DNA from: JBJKRF01 sp046704785
Lineage (GTDB): Bacteria > Chloroflexota > Anaerolineae > Anaerolineales > Villigracilaceae
Direction of reading: 5' to 3'
Assembly: GCA_046704785.1 (NCBI GenBank)
Contig: JBJKRF010000088.1
Coordinates: 1 to 64,000, forward strand
DNA length: 64,000 bases
Every line of letters starts with the position of its first letter. Within the stretch, counting starts at the first letter, position 1. The notes under the pieces are model-generated. The model did no database searches, was not told where the DNA came from, and was given only the letters and a program-made list of their open reading frames with translations. Made by a program: the position numbers and the translations under genes. Below, one piece after another: positions 8,608 through 17,085 of the stretch.

Positions 8608-8812
8608 GCGCTTCGGTTTTGTCCGTCATGTTGCCATCACGGCGTTGTCATCGAAGCGCTCGAATTGGAGGGAAAGGAGACGGGTGAATGGCACACCCGG
8701 AGGGCTTCCGCTGATCTCTCGATTTTCCCGACCCTGTTGGCGGTCGGTTAGCTTCATCTCGCGATGAAGGACCCTCGTCCTCGTCACCCCGTCATCGACG
8801 GGGCCATGCGCT
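8608..8812 (-). promoter_or_regulatory. glmS ribozyme: glmS ribozyme (glucosamine-6-phosphate riboswitch)
   Basis: The leader read on the minus strand matches the catalytic core of the glmS ribozyme in order: A|GCGC (predicted cleavage between 8812 and 8811); P1 hairpin CCCCGTC-GAT-GACGGGG; TGACGAGGACGAGGG; ATCGAGAGATCAGCGG; AGCCCTCCGG, which can pair with the preceding GAGGG to form P2; a P3 hairpin CGGGTG/CACCCG; and GCGCTTCG pairing with CGAAGCGC (8608-8615) as P4, preceded by the CAAAAC segment. Between GAGGG and ATCGAGA lie two extra hairpins, CTTCATC-GCGA-GATGAAG and CCGACC/GGTCGG. Its position directly upstream of glmS supports the call. Confidence 0.82.
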
Positions 8813-8882
8813 AGCTTTCCCAAAGGCTAAATTGGCGTTTGCCTCCTGTCTTGTTTTGAGTCTTCCGCAATGCATTGGGAGG

Positions 8883-8888
8883 ATTATA
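8883..8888 (-). promoter_or_regulatory. -10 box of the glmS leader transcript
   Basis: A perfect TATAAT on the minus strand about 70 nt upstream of the predicted ribozyme cleavage site; no convincing -35 hexamer is seen at 16-18 bp. Transcription would begin near 8876. Confidence 0.45.
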
Positions 8889-8920
8889 TCGCAAAAACGA
8901 GACAGATCATTGAAATTAGA

Positions 8921-8953
8921 ACGGAGGGCTTTCGAGTAACGAAAGCCCTCCGT
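8921..8953. terminator. Terminator of the Tad-like pilin block
   Basis: ACGGAGGGCTTTCG / CGAAAGCCCTCCGT: a perfect 14-bp stem with a 5-nt loop, downstream of the minus-strand gene ending at 9001. The best T-run (TTTTT) is on the plus strand; the minus side reads TTCTAATTTC. Confidence 0.7.
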
Positions 8954-9000
8954 TTTTCCTTGCTGTGGAGCTTCTTAGGATAACCGGGACACTCCTTTTG

Positions 9001-11217
9001 CTAACAGTCGGAGCAAATCGGTGTTCGGGTTGGTGTGATGGTTGGCGTCCGTGTAGGAGTCGGTGTACTGGTCGGAAGAGGATGCGTTGGCGTAGGTGTG
9101 ATGGTCGCCTTTGGTGTATTCGTTGGCACCCGTGTCTTGGTCGGTGTGTTGGATGGCGTCGGGCTCGGCGCCGCGAAGAGAATCTTGATGTTATCCGATT
9201 TCTGGCCGCAGGAGGACTGCCCCGATTGCCAGACGATCACCTTGAACTCGCCCGGGAAGTAGCCGGGTGGCACATTATACATGCCCTGCCCAAGCGAGAC
9301 GACCACTCCATCCGGTGGCCCGAGGGTTTGACCCACTCCCAGGAAGAAAGTGCCGTTGTTTACAGTTACAGGATTGTTGCCAACGGTTTGTACGATCCAT
9401 TGGTAGGTGCCGGGTGGCAGGTCTTGTCCTTTATTATCTTGGGCCCCTTTCAAATACGGTGAGTTGATACAACCATACGGGCAATCATAGCCATTGATGT
9501 TTTGCGTGGAGCCGATGATATTGGTGGTGGTGATGGCGCCCGACAGGTTACAGTTTGGCGTCCAAGTGGGAGTCGGTGTGGGCATGGGTGTGGTCGTGCC
9601 GGTTGGCGTGCGGGTGATGGTTGGCGTGGGCGTGACGGTCGGTGTGCGGGGCACGATGGTCAATGAGCAGCCGTTGCTGAAGGAGACCGTCAGGCCGAAC
9701 CAACTGGATGGCACATCCCCTGGCCAGGAATTGTCTTGAGCCTTGAAGTAAAAGTCCAGCACGGCCGTGTTCCTGCCGTTGATCCATGGCCCGGCGCCGT
9801 TCCAGTTGACCGGCGAGGAGGAGTAGTTGGTGGTGCCAAATATCTGGTTGTTGAATTCGAGTTGGTCGACCGCTTGTTTGTGATCTAATTCATCGTAATA
9901 TTCCCAATCGAACGAGAGGGACGTCAGATAGGTGCTGCTGCCGGTGCGGTTGCTGATCTTGATATAGGCAAAAGGCAACCCATAATAGTTACCCTGTCCC
10001 ATATTGGCGGTCGTGAAGGACATGCGGGCGCAATTGGGCGTCGGTGTGATCGTGGGGGTGGCCGTCTCTGTGGGGGTGGCCGTCTGTGTGGGCGTTAGTG
10101 TGACCGTAGGAGTCGGCGTAGCGACAACTACGAAGGTCTTAGATACAGTCTCCGATTTCTGACCACTAGTTGCATCTGCGTATGCATAGATTGTATACGT
10201 TCCTGGTGCGAGCGAATAGCTCATTTTGGCGGTGATTGTGTTGCATACCGTTCCATTGTCACCGAATGCGCAATAAGGAGCGACATGTTCGACTTGACTT
10301 GGAATTGACGATGGGCCCGTAAACCAAAAATGTACGTCACTGATTCCGTCTCCATTTGTTATGCCTACATTTGGGTCATAGGTGGTAGCCTCGAATCGTG
10401 TCTCATCTGGGCCAGTGATGACTGCTCCATCAACTGCAGGGTTGGTAATCTCGATGTAGATGGGCTTAGGTGTGGGCGTGATTGTCGGCGGCAGGGGTGT
10501 GTTTGTGGGCAGGGCAATGGGCGGTGGCACGTTTGCTACGCGCGAGACACGGAAGCGTTCCACGATGGCCTCGCGGGTGGAAGCCAGATGGAAATATGGC
10601 CAGGCGTAGGAGATGAAAGGCGTTAGGAAGGGATGGTTGAAATCCACCGAGACGCTGACGTAATCCCCCGGTCCGCCGTCATCTTGCGTCGGTGTGCCGT
10701 TGAGCGTGCACTGCGCGTAGTCAGACTGTGCATTTCCCCCCTGCTTGGATGGATTGAGCACGTAATCCGACACTCCATCGCCGTTTTTATCACGACTTGA
10801 GCAAATGGTCAGATTGATGTAGCCCTGACCTACCCACCAAGCTGTCCGGTTGTCATCGGAATGGTTCTTGTCGAAGAAGATGAAGTAGCGAAATTTGTTC
10901 GCTTCGTCCTGGATCGATTTCATACGGGCCGCGTCGATCATCGTGTTGTCCTTGCCGTTCCCACATGCCGCCGATGGGTTTGTCGCGTTGTAGTCACTGC
11001 AATAAGTGATGTTATATTGACCAGTGGACGCGTAGCGCACGGCCTGGCGTGTCATGTTTTGAATGGAAAGCCAAGCAGCGAACAATAATGAGAAATCGAT
11101 AATCCCAAAAACGATCATCAACAAGATTGGAAAGGCCAGCGCAAATTCCAGCGTCGCCTGAGATTTCTGATGACGTTGAGAGAAACGATGAGATGTGGAG
11201 ATAGGTGGTTTCGACAT
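9001..11217 (-). CDS. TadE-like pilin-related surface protein with Thr/Pro stalks
   Basis: 738 residues. The N-terminus has the TadE-like signature: a basic leader, [25 protein letters not shown] as a class III prepilin-like hydrophobic helix (glutamate five residues into it), then [14 protein letters not shown]. Residues ~60-225 are an extracellular domain, followed by three beta-rich modules separated by Thr/Pro repeats (near residues 235-250, 365-395 and 530-555) and a long Thr/Pro tail ending in an unusual CSDC. The middle modules ([11 protein letters not shown]..., [11 protein letters not shown]..., [10 protein letters not shown]...) look like carbohydrate-binding or Ig-like folds, but I cannot name them. 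It is the last gene of the pilin block, 14 nt after the VWA gene. Likely a decorated minor pilin or anchored adhesin. Confidence 0.8.
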   Translation of the reverse strand: MSKPPISTSHRFSQRHQKSQATLEFALAFPILLMIVFGIIDFSLLFAAWLSIQNMTRQAVRYASTGQYNITYCSDYNATNPSAACGNGKDNTMIDAARMKSIQDEANKFRYFIFFDKNHSDDNRTAWWVGQGYINLTICSSRDKNGDGVSDYVLNPSKQGGNAQSDYAQCTLNGTPTQDDGGPGDYVSVSVDFNHPFLTPFISYAWPYFHLASTREAIVERFRVSRVANVPPPIALPTNTPLPPTITPTPKPIYIEITNPAVDGAVITGPDETRFEATTYDPNVGITNGDGISDVHFWFTGPSSIPSQVEHVAPYCAFGDNGTVCNTITAKMSYSLAPGTYTIYAYADATSGQKSETVSKTFVVVATPTPTVTLTPTQTATPTETATPTITPTPNCARMSFTTANMGQGNYYGLPFAYIKISNRTGSSTYLTSLSFDWEYYDELDHKQAVDQLEFNNQIFGTTNYSSSPVNWNGAGPWINGRNTAVLDFYFKAQDNSWPGDVPSSWFGLTVSFSNGCSLTIVPRTPTVTPTPTITRTPTGTTTPMPTPTPTWTPNCNLSGAITTTNIIGSTQNINGYDCPYGCINSPYLKGAQDNKGQDLPPGTYQWIVQTVGNNPVTVNNGTFFLGVGQTLGPPDGVVVSLGQGMYNVPPGYFPGEFKVIVWQSGQSSCGQKSDNIKILFAAPSPTPSNTPTKTRVPTNTPKATITPTPTHPLPTSTPTPTRTPTITPTRTPICSDC
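9008..9175 (-). repeat. Degenerate Thr/Pro-codon tandem repeat
   Basis: Short degenerate units encoding TPT/TPTR/TPTN steps make up the C-terminal tail of the surface protein. Similar shorter tracts occur near 9556-9655, 10037-10120 and 16210-16320. Such tracts are prone to length changes and to assembly error. Confidence 0.5.
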
Positions 11218-11231
11218 AAGAAGCCTGTACC

Positions 11232-12836
11232 TTACTGGGTGAGCCGGGTAGCAATCCGATTCGCGATTGCCAGGAAGATGTTCTGCAAGTCAGAAGCAGA
11301 CCCTTGAAAATAATTATCAGTCTGGCCCCGGGCAGCAATATAGTTAAGCAGTGTAGAGCCGGCCGGCGGCGTTCCTGGAGCGGTTACATTTGAATTGGCA
11401 TTCGTTACTTCAGGGCCCAGACCGATGGCAAAAATCAGAGAGTGGGCACCCGTGTTGAGAATGTCAGCCTGGTCGCGAGCGTAGTCATCGGCATCATAGT
11501 TAAGGGCATCTTCCCCTGTATTTTTGTCTACGTATATTGTCGAATTTTTTCCAATTTCGGCCTGTGTGACCTGGTTGCTTAAATCTTGTGTAGCCTGTGT
11601 GTCGCAATCGGGGTTGGTGGTCGACCAATCGCTAGCACAGTGCCGCACCAGAGCATTGTTGTCGCGGCAATAGGGTACATTGCTCTTTTCGTTGCCGGGA
11701 CATATGGGGTTCCCGTTCTGGTCGTAGCCGGCGTTGGGAACACCGTCAGTCAACAAGATGGTGACCCATAGCGCCTGCTGGCGTACATCCTCGTGTGTAA
11801 AGATGTAACTGGCATATTGAAGACCGCCGCCAATATTGGTGCTCTCGCAGTCTGAAAAATTGGGTGGGCTGCTATATTCGTTGGGACAGTCATACCACCA
11901 GTAATTGGTCTTCGAGCCTCCTGGCCAGGGATCGACGGTGTAGAGCCGGCAGGGGCCGCCGGCATCCCAGCCACTGGCGGGTGGGTGGGCCCAGTCATAA
12001 TTCGGGCCTGGCTGACTGAAGTTAGCAGCGTTATCACAGGCACCCAAAGCCGGGTAGACTGTCAGGCTGTCGATGGCATTCAGGATCGTCGCTTGATCGC
12101 CAGTCAACGACAACACCTCCTGCGGCTTCTGGTCGAAGGTTACGATAGCAACCCGGTCGTAGGGTGGATAGATGTAATATTGTACGAAGCTCTTGGCTGC
12201 ATCCTTGACTTCCTGGAAGGGATGACAGTCGTTTGGGTTGCATTCTTGGGGGTCACCGTTCAGAGATCCGGACGGATACTTGTCCGTCAGATTTGGCTTG
12301 TACCATGCCATCGACTCTGAGCGGTCGATGACCAGCACCACTTCGAGCGAGGCGGCCTCTGATGTCGAGGAAACCGTGATTGGCAGGCTATGGATGCCCA
12401 TCACTGAGATAAAGAAAGTCGGCACGTTTTCGCTGGCGGTGACGCGAATCAGTTTGCGGGGCGGATCTGTGCATAGCGTCGGGTCGGTGCCGGCGGTGGA
12501 TGTCATCTTTGGAGTCGCGTTGATGTCATATTTGAAGTCACACCCCTCCACCGTAAAGTCCGTCAGGTTCTTGACAGCGTTGAGGTCCAAAAACTGTTGG
12601 GCAGCGTCGACGATCTGCTGGTTGGTGGCGTCTTTCTTAAATTGAGCGGTGGAACTCAAAGCGGCAGCGTCCACCGAACGACGCAAATTGGCATAGCTGA
12701 CGTACATATAGCCCAAGTCGATGGCAAGTCCAATCACGGCGATCAAGCCGATGAACACCAGTGCTAAGATGACTAGCACCTGACCCTTTCCGTGTTTATT
12801 CGTATATCGCGTTATTTTTTCTTTCCATGTTTTCAT
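11232..12836 (-). CDS. TadG-like pilus-associated protein with von Willebrand A domain
   Basis: 534 residues. The N-terminal GKGQVLVILALVFIGLIAVIGLAIDLG is the hydrophobic helix of the TadG/TadE group, followed by the Tad 'YANLRRSVDAAALS' region. From about residue 165 a VWA domain begins, with the metal-ion-dependent adhesion site DRSESM; a large cysteine-rich insertion (CNPNDC, CDNA, CPNE, CDTQ) sits within it. The C-terminus (SDLQNIFLAIANRIATRLTQ) is the standard end of VWA domains. VWA-bearing TadG proteins sit at the cell surface or pilus tip and mediate adhesion in other bacteria; that role is inferred. It lies between the TadE gene (21 nt upstream) and the stalked TadE-like gene. Confidence 0.85.
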   Translation of the reverse strand: MKTWKEKITRYTNKHGKGQVLVILALVFIGLIAVIGLAIDLGYMYVSYANLRRSVDAAALSSTAQFKKDATNQQIVDAAQQFLDLNAVKNLTDFTVEGCDFKYDINATPKMTSTAGTDPTLCTDPPRKLIRVTASENVPTFFISVMGIHSLPITVSSTSEAASLEVVLVIDRSESMAWYKPNLTDKYPSGSLNGDPQECNPNDCHPFQEVKDAAKSFVQYYIYPPYDRVAIVTFDQKPQEVLSLTGDQATILNAIDSLTVYPALGACDNAANFSQPGPNYDWAHPPASGWDAGGPCRLYTVDPWPGGSKTNYWWYDCPNEYSSPPNFSDCESTNIGGGLQYASYIFTHEDVRQQALWVTILLTDGVPNAGYDQNGNPICPGNEKSNVPYCRDNNALVRHCASDWSTTNPDCDTQATQDLSNQVTQAEIGKNSTIYVDKNTGEDALNYDADDYARDQADILNTGAHSLIFAIGLGPEVTNANSNVTAPGTPPAGSTLLNYIAARGQTDNYFQGSASDLQNIFLAIANRIATRLTQ

Positions 12837-12857
12837 GATGACTTACCTGTTAGCATT

Positions 12858-13520
12858 TTATGGCCCAGGTGTAGGAGTGGCCTCGGCTGCTGTGAGCGGC
12901 ATCATGACTGTCGCATGCAGGGTGACCGGGTTGGGAACGACGGCGGTGAAAAAGGGAAGGTCCAGAATCTGCCAGTAATCGTAAAAAACCTCGACAACGA
13001 CGATCCCCGAACTGGAAATATTGCTGTTCAGTTGCGATGAAATATCGGAGGCCGTGACCTCAGACGCATGATTTCCGTATGCGCTCCAGTATCCTTTTCC
13101 GTTATTTGGAAAACGTTTGATATTCGTTGGGTTGGTAGTGACACTGAACACGGAGACCACGACATCGTCCCGTGTCGGGTCGAGCACGATCGGTGCGATG
13201 GCGCCCTTCGTTGGTGGAGTTGCCGTTGGGTCTCCTTCAACGATTGTATCAATTGATTGATAAAATGTTAGATTATCGCAGAATGTAGTTGGTGCCGATG
13301 AACAATTGCTGTCATTTACTCGAATAAAAGGATCATTATTACTACCAAAACGGGCCCCTTCGCGCGCGCCATCGATAATGTTGATGTACTGGTTGAGCAA
13401 ATTGCCGAACTCGACAACCCCGGCCAGCAAGAGCAAAATAAAAGAAATCACCAGGGCTAATTCAACAAAACTCTGGCCCTTGTTTGACTTTTTTATGTCT
13501 CTTATCATCATTTTCATCAT
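12858..13520 (-). CDS. TadE-family pseudopilin
   Basis: 220 residues. After a short basic leader, NKGQSFVELALVISFILLLL provides the G-x4-E-type pre-pseudopilin motif and membrane helix, then GAREGARFG, a typical TadE segment. The C-terminal ~150 residues are an extracellular domain ending in EATPTPGP. Several in-frame ATG codons lie at the start (MMKMMIRD), so the exact initiation codon is uncertain by up to five residues. It is probably processed by the prepilin peptidase encoded just upstream. Confidence 0.85.
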   Translation of the reverse strand: MMKMMIRDIKKSNKGQSFVELALVISFILLLLAGVVEFGNLLNQYINIIDGAREGARFGSNNDPFIRVNDSNCSSAPTTFCDNLTFYQSIDTIVEGDPTATPPTKGAIAPIVLDPTRDDVVVSVFSVTTNPTNIKRFPNNGKGYWSAYGNHASEVTASDISSQLNSNISSSGIVVVEVFYDYWQILDLPFFTAVVPNPVTLHATVMMPLTAAEATPTPGP

Positions 13521-13591
13521 AGTTTATGCCAACTCTAGTTTAAGTCTAGAGTTTCTTGGTTTTCTCACAATCACACATTAGTACCATGGTA

Positions 13592-14359
13592 CTATCGCGC
13601 AATAGCCGCGCCAATCAAGTGTGGAAAAAATAAGATGATAATTGCGCCGAAAATCAAATAAGGGCCGTAGGCTGTGTAGACATTCATTGGCTGGTAGCGT
13701 TTTGTAATTACCAAAACCAATACCATCAAAAGACTGATGGCGCCGCCGGCCAGGATGCCAACCAACAGCCCTAAAACGATCAACGGCCAACCCAATAGTA
13801 AGCCAAGAATCCCTGACAGGGTAACATCGCCAAATCCCAATGCCTCTTCATCATCGTCTGTGCCCAGCTTTCGCGCCCGATACTTGGCGAAAAGCGTCCC
13901 AATGTAGTAAAAAAGGATCATGATCCCGAAACCGGCGATGCCACCGAGAAGCGTTGGTACTACACCATGCAGCACAATGCCAATGATGAGCCCGATAACT
14001 GCGCCAGCCATGCTGACAATGTGCAGAATCAGGCGATGTTCGATGTCTATGGTAACGATCAATCCGAATAAGACTAGAACCGGCAGCCCCAGCCAATACC
14101 CAATTTTTGACGGTGGAAAAATGTAAAAGAATATTGAGATGAAAATTGCTGCAATGAGAACCAGGTAAGTACGCCACGAGCGCGGAACCTTGCAATGGGG
14201 GCACGGCGCTAGAGTGAAATAATCCTTCCACGAAAACCCGGTGTGGCAGTTTGGGCAGACTGGGCGCGTGATGCTGTGTTGTGAGGGTAACGTGTCTGAT
14301 AGATAGTTAACGATCCATCCACACACAAAACCAATTACAATTGCAATCAAAATGTCCAT
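13592..14359 (-). CDS. Prepilin peptidase (A24 family)
   Basis: 255 residues, polytopic (about seven or eight membrane helices). The N-terminal cytoplasmic loop carries two CxxC pairs (CPNC and CPHC), the zinc motif of the GspO/PilD group, and the conserved GFGDVTL segment provides one catalytic aspartate; the other is probably in TIDIEHR (the D of VTIDIEHRLI). It cleaves the leader of type IV/Tad prepilins and pseudopilins. It is the first gene of the minus-strand block with TadE, TadG-like and stalked TadE-like genes. No N-methyltransferase activity can be judged from the sequence. Confidence 0.9.
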   Translation of the reverse strand: MDILIAIVIGFVCGWIVNYLSDTLPSQHSITRPVCPNCHTGFSWKDYFTLAPCPHCKVPRSWRTYLVLIAAIFISIFFYIFPPSKIGYWLGLPVLVLFGLIVTIDIEHRLILHIVSMAGAVIGLIIGIVLHGVVPTLLGGIAGFGIMILFYYIGTLFAKYRARKLGTDDDEEALGFGDVTLSGILGLLLGWPLIVLGLLVGILAGGAISLLMVLVLVITKRYQPMNVYTAYGPYLIFGAIIILFFPHLIGAAIAR

Positions 14360-14477
14360 AAATTATTCAATACTGCAGAATAAAAATACTTTCACTGCTT
14401 ATAATATTAACTCATTTTTGTTCGGTTGGAATTACCTAGTAGCTTACAATCACATTGCAAACAGGGAGCCTTGAAAA

Positions 14478-15761
14478 ATGGAAAAACTGGTTATCAACGG
14501 CGGGATTCCGCTGCGCGGAGAGGTTACACCCGGAGGAAATAAGAACGCTGCACTCCCGTTGTTGGCGGCATCCCTGCTGACAGATGAACCGGTTGTTTTG
14601 CATAACGTTCCTCATATCCGTGACTTGGATGACATGCAGCGCCTGTTGCAAAGTTTGGGAGTGGGGATAGAGAAACTGGGGAATCATTCGCTCCAGATTC
14701 TTGCCAGGGAGGTTCGCCCCGCTAGCCTGGACCCGGACTTATGCCGGCGGATTCGCGCTTCTATTTTGCTGGCCGGACCGATGGTTGCGCGGAGTGGTCA
14801 GCTCAAACTTCCACCGCCGGGCGGAGACGTAATCGGCCGTCGACGGGTGGATACCCACATCATCGCCCTGCGGAAATTGGGCGCGCAGGTCACTTATGAC
14901 CGCTCGTTCGAATTCCAGTCGCATGGCCTGAAAGGGGCAAATATCCTGCTTGACGAGGCCAGCGTAACCGGCACGGAAAATGCGATCATGGCGGCGGTCA
15001 CTGCGCAGGGAACCACGATCCTGCGTAACGCGGCCTCCGAGCCGCACGTTCAGGAATTGTGCGAAATGTTGAACGTCCTCGGTGCTGACATCGAGGGAAT
15101 TGGCTCGAATACACTTGTCATTCATGGTGTTGACCGTCTTCACGGCGGCGAATTCTCGGTTGGGCCGGATTATCTGGAAGTCATCAGCTTCGTAGGTGCT
15201 GCGGTGGTGACGCACGGGACGATTCGAATTCGCCGGGCGGGCGTGCGTTATCTGGATATGATTAAGATCGTGTTCAACCGCCTCGGCGTGGACTGGTCTG
15301 TCGAGGGGGACGATCTGCTCGTCCCGGAGCAACAGCGCCTGAGGGTAGAGCCGGACCTGGGCGGTGCGATTCCCTCCATCACGGTGATGCCCTGGCCGTC
15401 CTTTCCAACCGATTTGATGAGTATCGCTATCGTCGTCGCCACGCAGGCGCAGGGAAGCGTTTTGTTCCATGATTGGATGTATCCAAGCCGGATGTATTTT
15501 ACCGACAAACTGGTTGGCATGGGCGCTCAGATTGTCTTGTGCGACCCGCACCGTTGCATCGTCCAGGGCCCCACGAACCTCCTCAACGAAAAGATGGAGA
15601 GCCCCGACATCCGCGCCGGGATGGCTTTGCTGATTGCGGCCCTGGCAGCTGAGGGCAGGTCGGTGATCCGGAACGTCGGTCAGATCGATCGTGGGTATGA
15701 AAATGTGGACGGAAAGCTGCGTGCGCTTGGGGCAAAGGTTGAGCGGCAGTCAGAGCAATGA
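14478..15761 (+). CDS. murA: UDP-N-acetylglucosamine 1-carboxyvinyltransferase, Cys-to-Asp variant
   Basis: 427 residues, the family length. It transfers enolpyruvate from PEP to UDP-GlcNAc, the first committed step of peptidoglycan synthesis in the cytoplasm. The N-terminal GGNKNAALPLLAA motif and the RIRASILLAGPM segment are clear. In the active-site loop the usual PGGCAIG reads PGGDVIG, so the residue matching E. coli Cys115 is Asp117. The same replacement makes MurA of mycobacteria and chlamydiae insensitive to fosfomycin. A GGGAG ribosome site precedes the ATG, and an intrinsic terminator follows the stop. A TATAAT at 14400-14405 may be its -10 box. A second MurA elsewhere in the genome cannot be excluded. 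Confidence 0.96.
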   Translation: MEKLVINGGIPLRGEVTPGGNKNAALPLLAASLLTDEPVVLHNVPHIRDLDDMQRLLQSLGVGIEKLGNHSLQILAREVRPASLDPDLCRRIRASILLAGPMVARSGQLKLPPPGGDVIGRRRVDTHIIALRKLGAQVTYDRSFEFQSHGLKGANILLDEASVTGTENAIMAAVTAQGTTILRNAASEPHVQELCEMLNVLGADIEGIGSNTLVIHGVDRLHGGEFSVGPDYLEVISFVGAAVVTHGTIRIRRAGVRYLDMIKIVFNRLGVDWSVEGDDLLVPEQQRLRVEPDLGGAIPSITVMPWPSFPTDLMSIAIVVATQAQGSVLFHDWMYPSRMYFTDKLVGMGAQIVLCDPHRCIVQGPTNLLNEKMESPDIRAGMALLIAALAAEGRSVIRNVGQIDRGYENVDGKLRALGAKVERQSEQ

Positions 15762-15764
15762 CAA

Positions 15765-15796
15765 AAGAAGAGCGACCGATTCGGGTTGCTCTTCTT
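15765..15796. terminator. Bidirectional terminator after murA
   Basis: AAGAAGAGC and GCTCTTCTT form a 9-bp stem followed by ATTT on the plus strand and TTTTGTC on the minus strand; it separates murA from a convergent lipoprotein gene. Confidence 0.75.
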
Positions 15797-15871
15797 ATTT
15801 CCTGGTGTATGACGATTTTTGGGTTTCTCGTCATTGTGGGCTGGATGCCGCTCGCATAATTGCCGAGAATT

Positions 15872-16447
15872 TTATGGCCCGACAAAGTGTGGGGGCTTGC
15901 TGTCATAAACTTGCATGACCGTCTTATCGTAGTTGTTGATTTTGAAACTTCCCGTGAAAGTCTTTTTGTTTCCGACCATAACGGTGTAGTTGAAAGTTCC
16001 CCACACAATTTGAAAGCTGTAGCTTCCGGTGACATTGTAGGCGTAATAGACCGGTTTGTCCCCCGGACTGCTGACGCCGTAAATGGAGACGCGTAGCGTT
16101 TCGGAGGTGTAATTCTGGATTATGAACGTTTTGGTGGGGAGTGTGCCGTTCAATCCTGCTGGCGCGAGCGTCCCATTAAACGGAACCGGCGTGGATGTAT
16201 CCGTAAGAGCAGGCATCGGCGTCATGGTTTCTGTTGGGGGAATGGTTGGCGTTCCGGTGGGTTGTGGCGTATTTGTGGGCGCCGGTGTAGAGGTCGGTTG
16301 TGCTGTCAGCGTTCCAGCCACTATCGTTTGTGCAATTGCATTAACGGTAGCTTTTGTGTTGACGTTGGGCGTGGGCGCGACAGCAGGCGCACAGGCATTC
16401 ATTAGAAGAAGAATTGCTACGATGAATGGGATGGGGAAACGTCTCAT
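15872..16447 (-). CDS. Lipoprotein with Thr/Pro stalk, unknown function
   Basis: 191 residues. A signal peptide of lipoprotein type ends at LMNAC (lipobox Cys19). A Thr/Pro-rich spacer covers residues ~45-90, then a compact beta-rich domain (about 100-185) with TFIIQNYTSETLRVSIYG and GSYSFQIVWGTFNYTVMVGN, which resembles a small immunoglobulin-like or C2-like sandwich but is not a family I can name. Expected to be anchored on the outer face of the cytoplasmic membrane. The gene stands alone between terminators. Confidence 0.75.
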   Translation of the reverse strand: MRRFPIPFIVAILLLMNACAPAVAPTPNVNTKATVNAIAQTIVAGTLTAQPTSTPAPTNTPQPTGTPTIPPTETMTPMPALTDTSTPVPFNGTLAPAGLNGTLPTKTFIIQNYTSETLRVSIYGVSSPGDKPVYYAYNVTGSYSFQIVWGTFNYTVMVGNKKTFTGSFKINNYDKTVMQVYDSKPPHFVGP

Positions 16448-16517
16448 AAGTTTTTGTCTTCCTCATGTATTTAAGTTATAACAAACCATTCCAAGAGAGA
16501 ATCGAATTCCTACACAG

Positions 16518-16547
16518 TAAAAATCCCGCAAACACCTGCGGAATTTT
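16518..16547 (-). terminator. Intrinsic terminator downstream of trxA
   Basis: On the minus strand AAAATTCCGCA / TGCGGGATTTTT form a stem with a GGTGTT loop, ending in TTTTT. Confidence 0.6.
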
Positions 16548-16582
16548 GGCTCTTTGAGATTTCTGGTGATAAGGGAGTGGGT

Positions 16583-16623
16583 GTGGGGATGTGTGCGGCG
16601 CAACGTGCCGCTCACATCCCCAC
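16583..16623. repeat. Long inverted repeat next to repeat copy B
   Basis: GTGGGGATGTG-T-GCGGC is repeated in inverse as GCCGC-T-CACATCCCCAC: a 16-bp stem with one mismatch, directly abutting the dispersed repeat downstream of trxA. No T-tract follows. Confidence 0.55.
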
Positions 16624-16661
16624 AAATTTGCTTCATTCCATCGATTTCCAGAGAATCGTTT
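16622..16661 (-). repeat. Dispersed intergenic repeat, copy B
   Basis: On the minus strand: GATTCTCTGGAAATC, then GGAATGAAGCAAATTTGTG, aligning to the consensus GGTTCyyTGGgAATT...GGGATGAAGCaGATTTgTG. It lies immediately after the trxA stop codon. Confidence 0.5.
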
Positions 16662-16670
16662 TTTCTACCA

Positions 16671-17015
16671 TCAATTTTGCTCGGCGACTTCGAGAAACTG
16701 TGTCACGGCTTCGCGTAGCATCCGCTCGGGGAGCGCTCCGACCTGGCGATGAACTACCTTCCCGCCGGAGACGAACAGCATCGTTGGAATTCCCTGGACG
16801 CCGTACTTCATTGCCCACTCCGGGTTATCGTCGGTGTTGACCTTGGCCACCACCACTTTGCCGGCAAATTCCCTGGCGATTTTGTCCAACACCGGCGCAA
16901 CCATCTTACAAGGGCCGCACCAGGGCGCCCAGAAATCCACGATTACCGGCAGGTTGGATTGAAGCACAGTTTTTTCGAAGGCGTTATCGGCCACATGAAT
17001 GGGTTCTTCGTTCAT
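16671..17015 (-). CDS. trxA: Thioredoxin
   Basis: 114 residues. The WCGPCKM active site after VDFWAPW, the cis-proline segment GIPTML and the GGKVVHRQVGA C-terminal strand are all present. It reduces disulphides in cytoplasmic proteins using thioredoxin reductase, which is not encoded in this window. AAAGGA lies about 10 nt upstream of the ATG. The OsmC-family gene upstream on the same strand is 70 nt away and may be co-transcribed. Confidence 0.95.
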   Translation of the reverse strand: MNEEPIHVADNAFEKTVLQSNLPVIVDFWAPWCGPCKMVAPVLDKIAREFAGKVVVAKVNTDDNPEWAMKYGVQGIPTMLFVSGGKVVHRQVGALPERMLREAVTQFLEVAEQN

Positions 17016-17085
17016 GCTAACTTGTCCTTTCTACTGGTCAAAAAATTTAAGAGTACTTAGATTAGATGCGTATCGAGTGAAAACG

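Noticed and set aside
8812..8900. T-box leader upstream of glmS
   Set aside because: The motif GGGTG...CACCC resembles the T-box end, but no specifier loop or tRNA acceptor-pairing bulge is visible, while glmS ribozyme core elements are.
9001..10200. CRISPR-like or tandem repeat array
   Set aside because: The repetitive pattern is caused by Thr/Pro codons within coding sequence and has no spacers.
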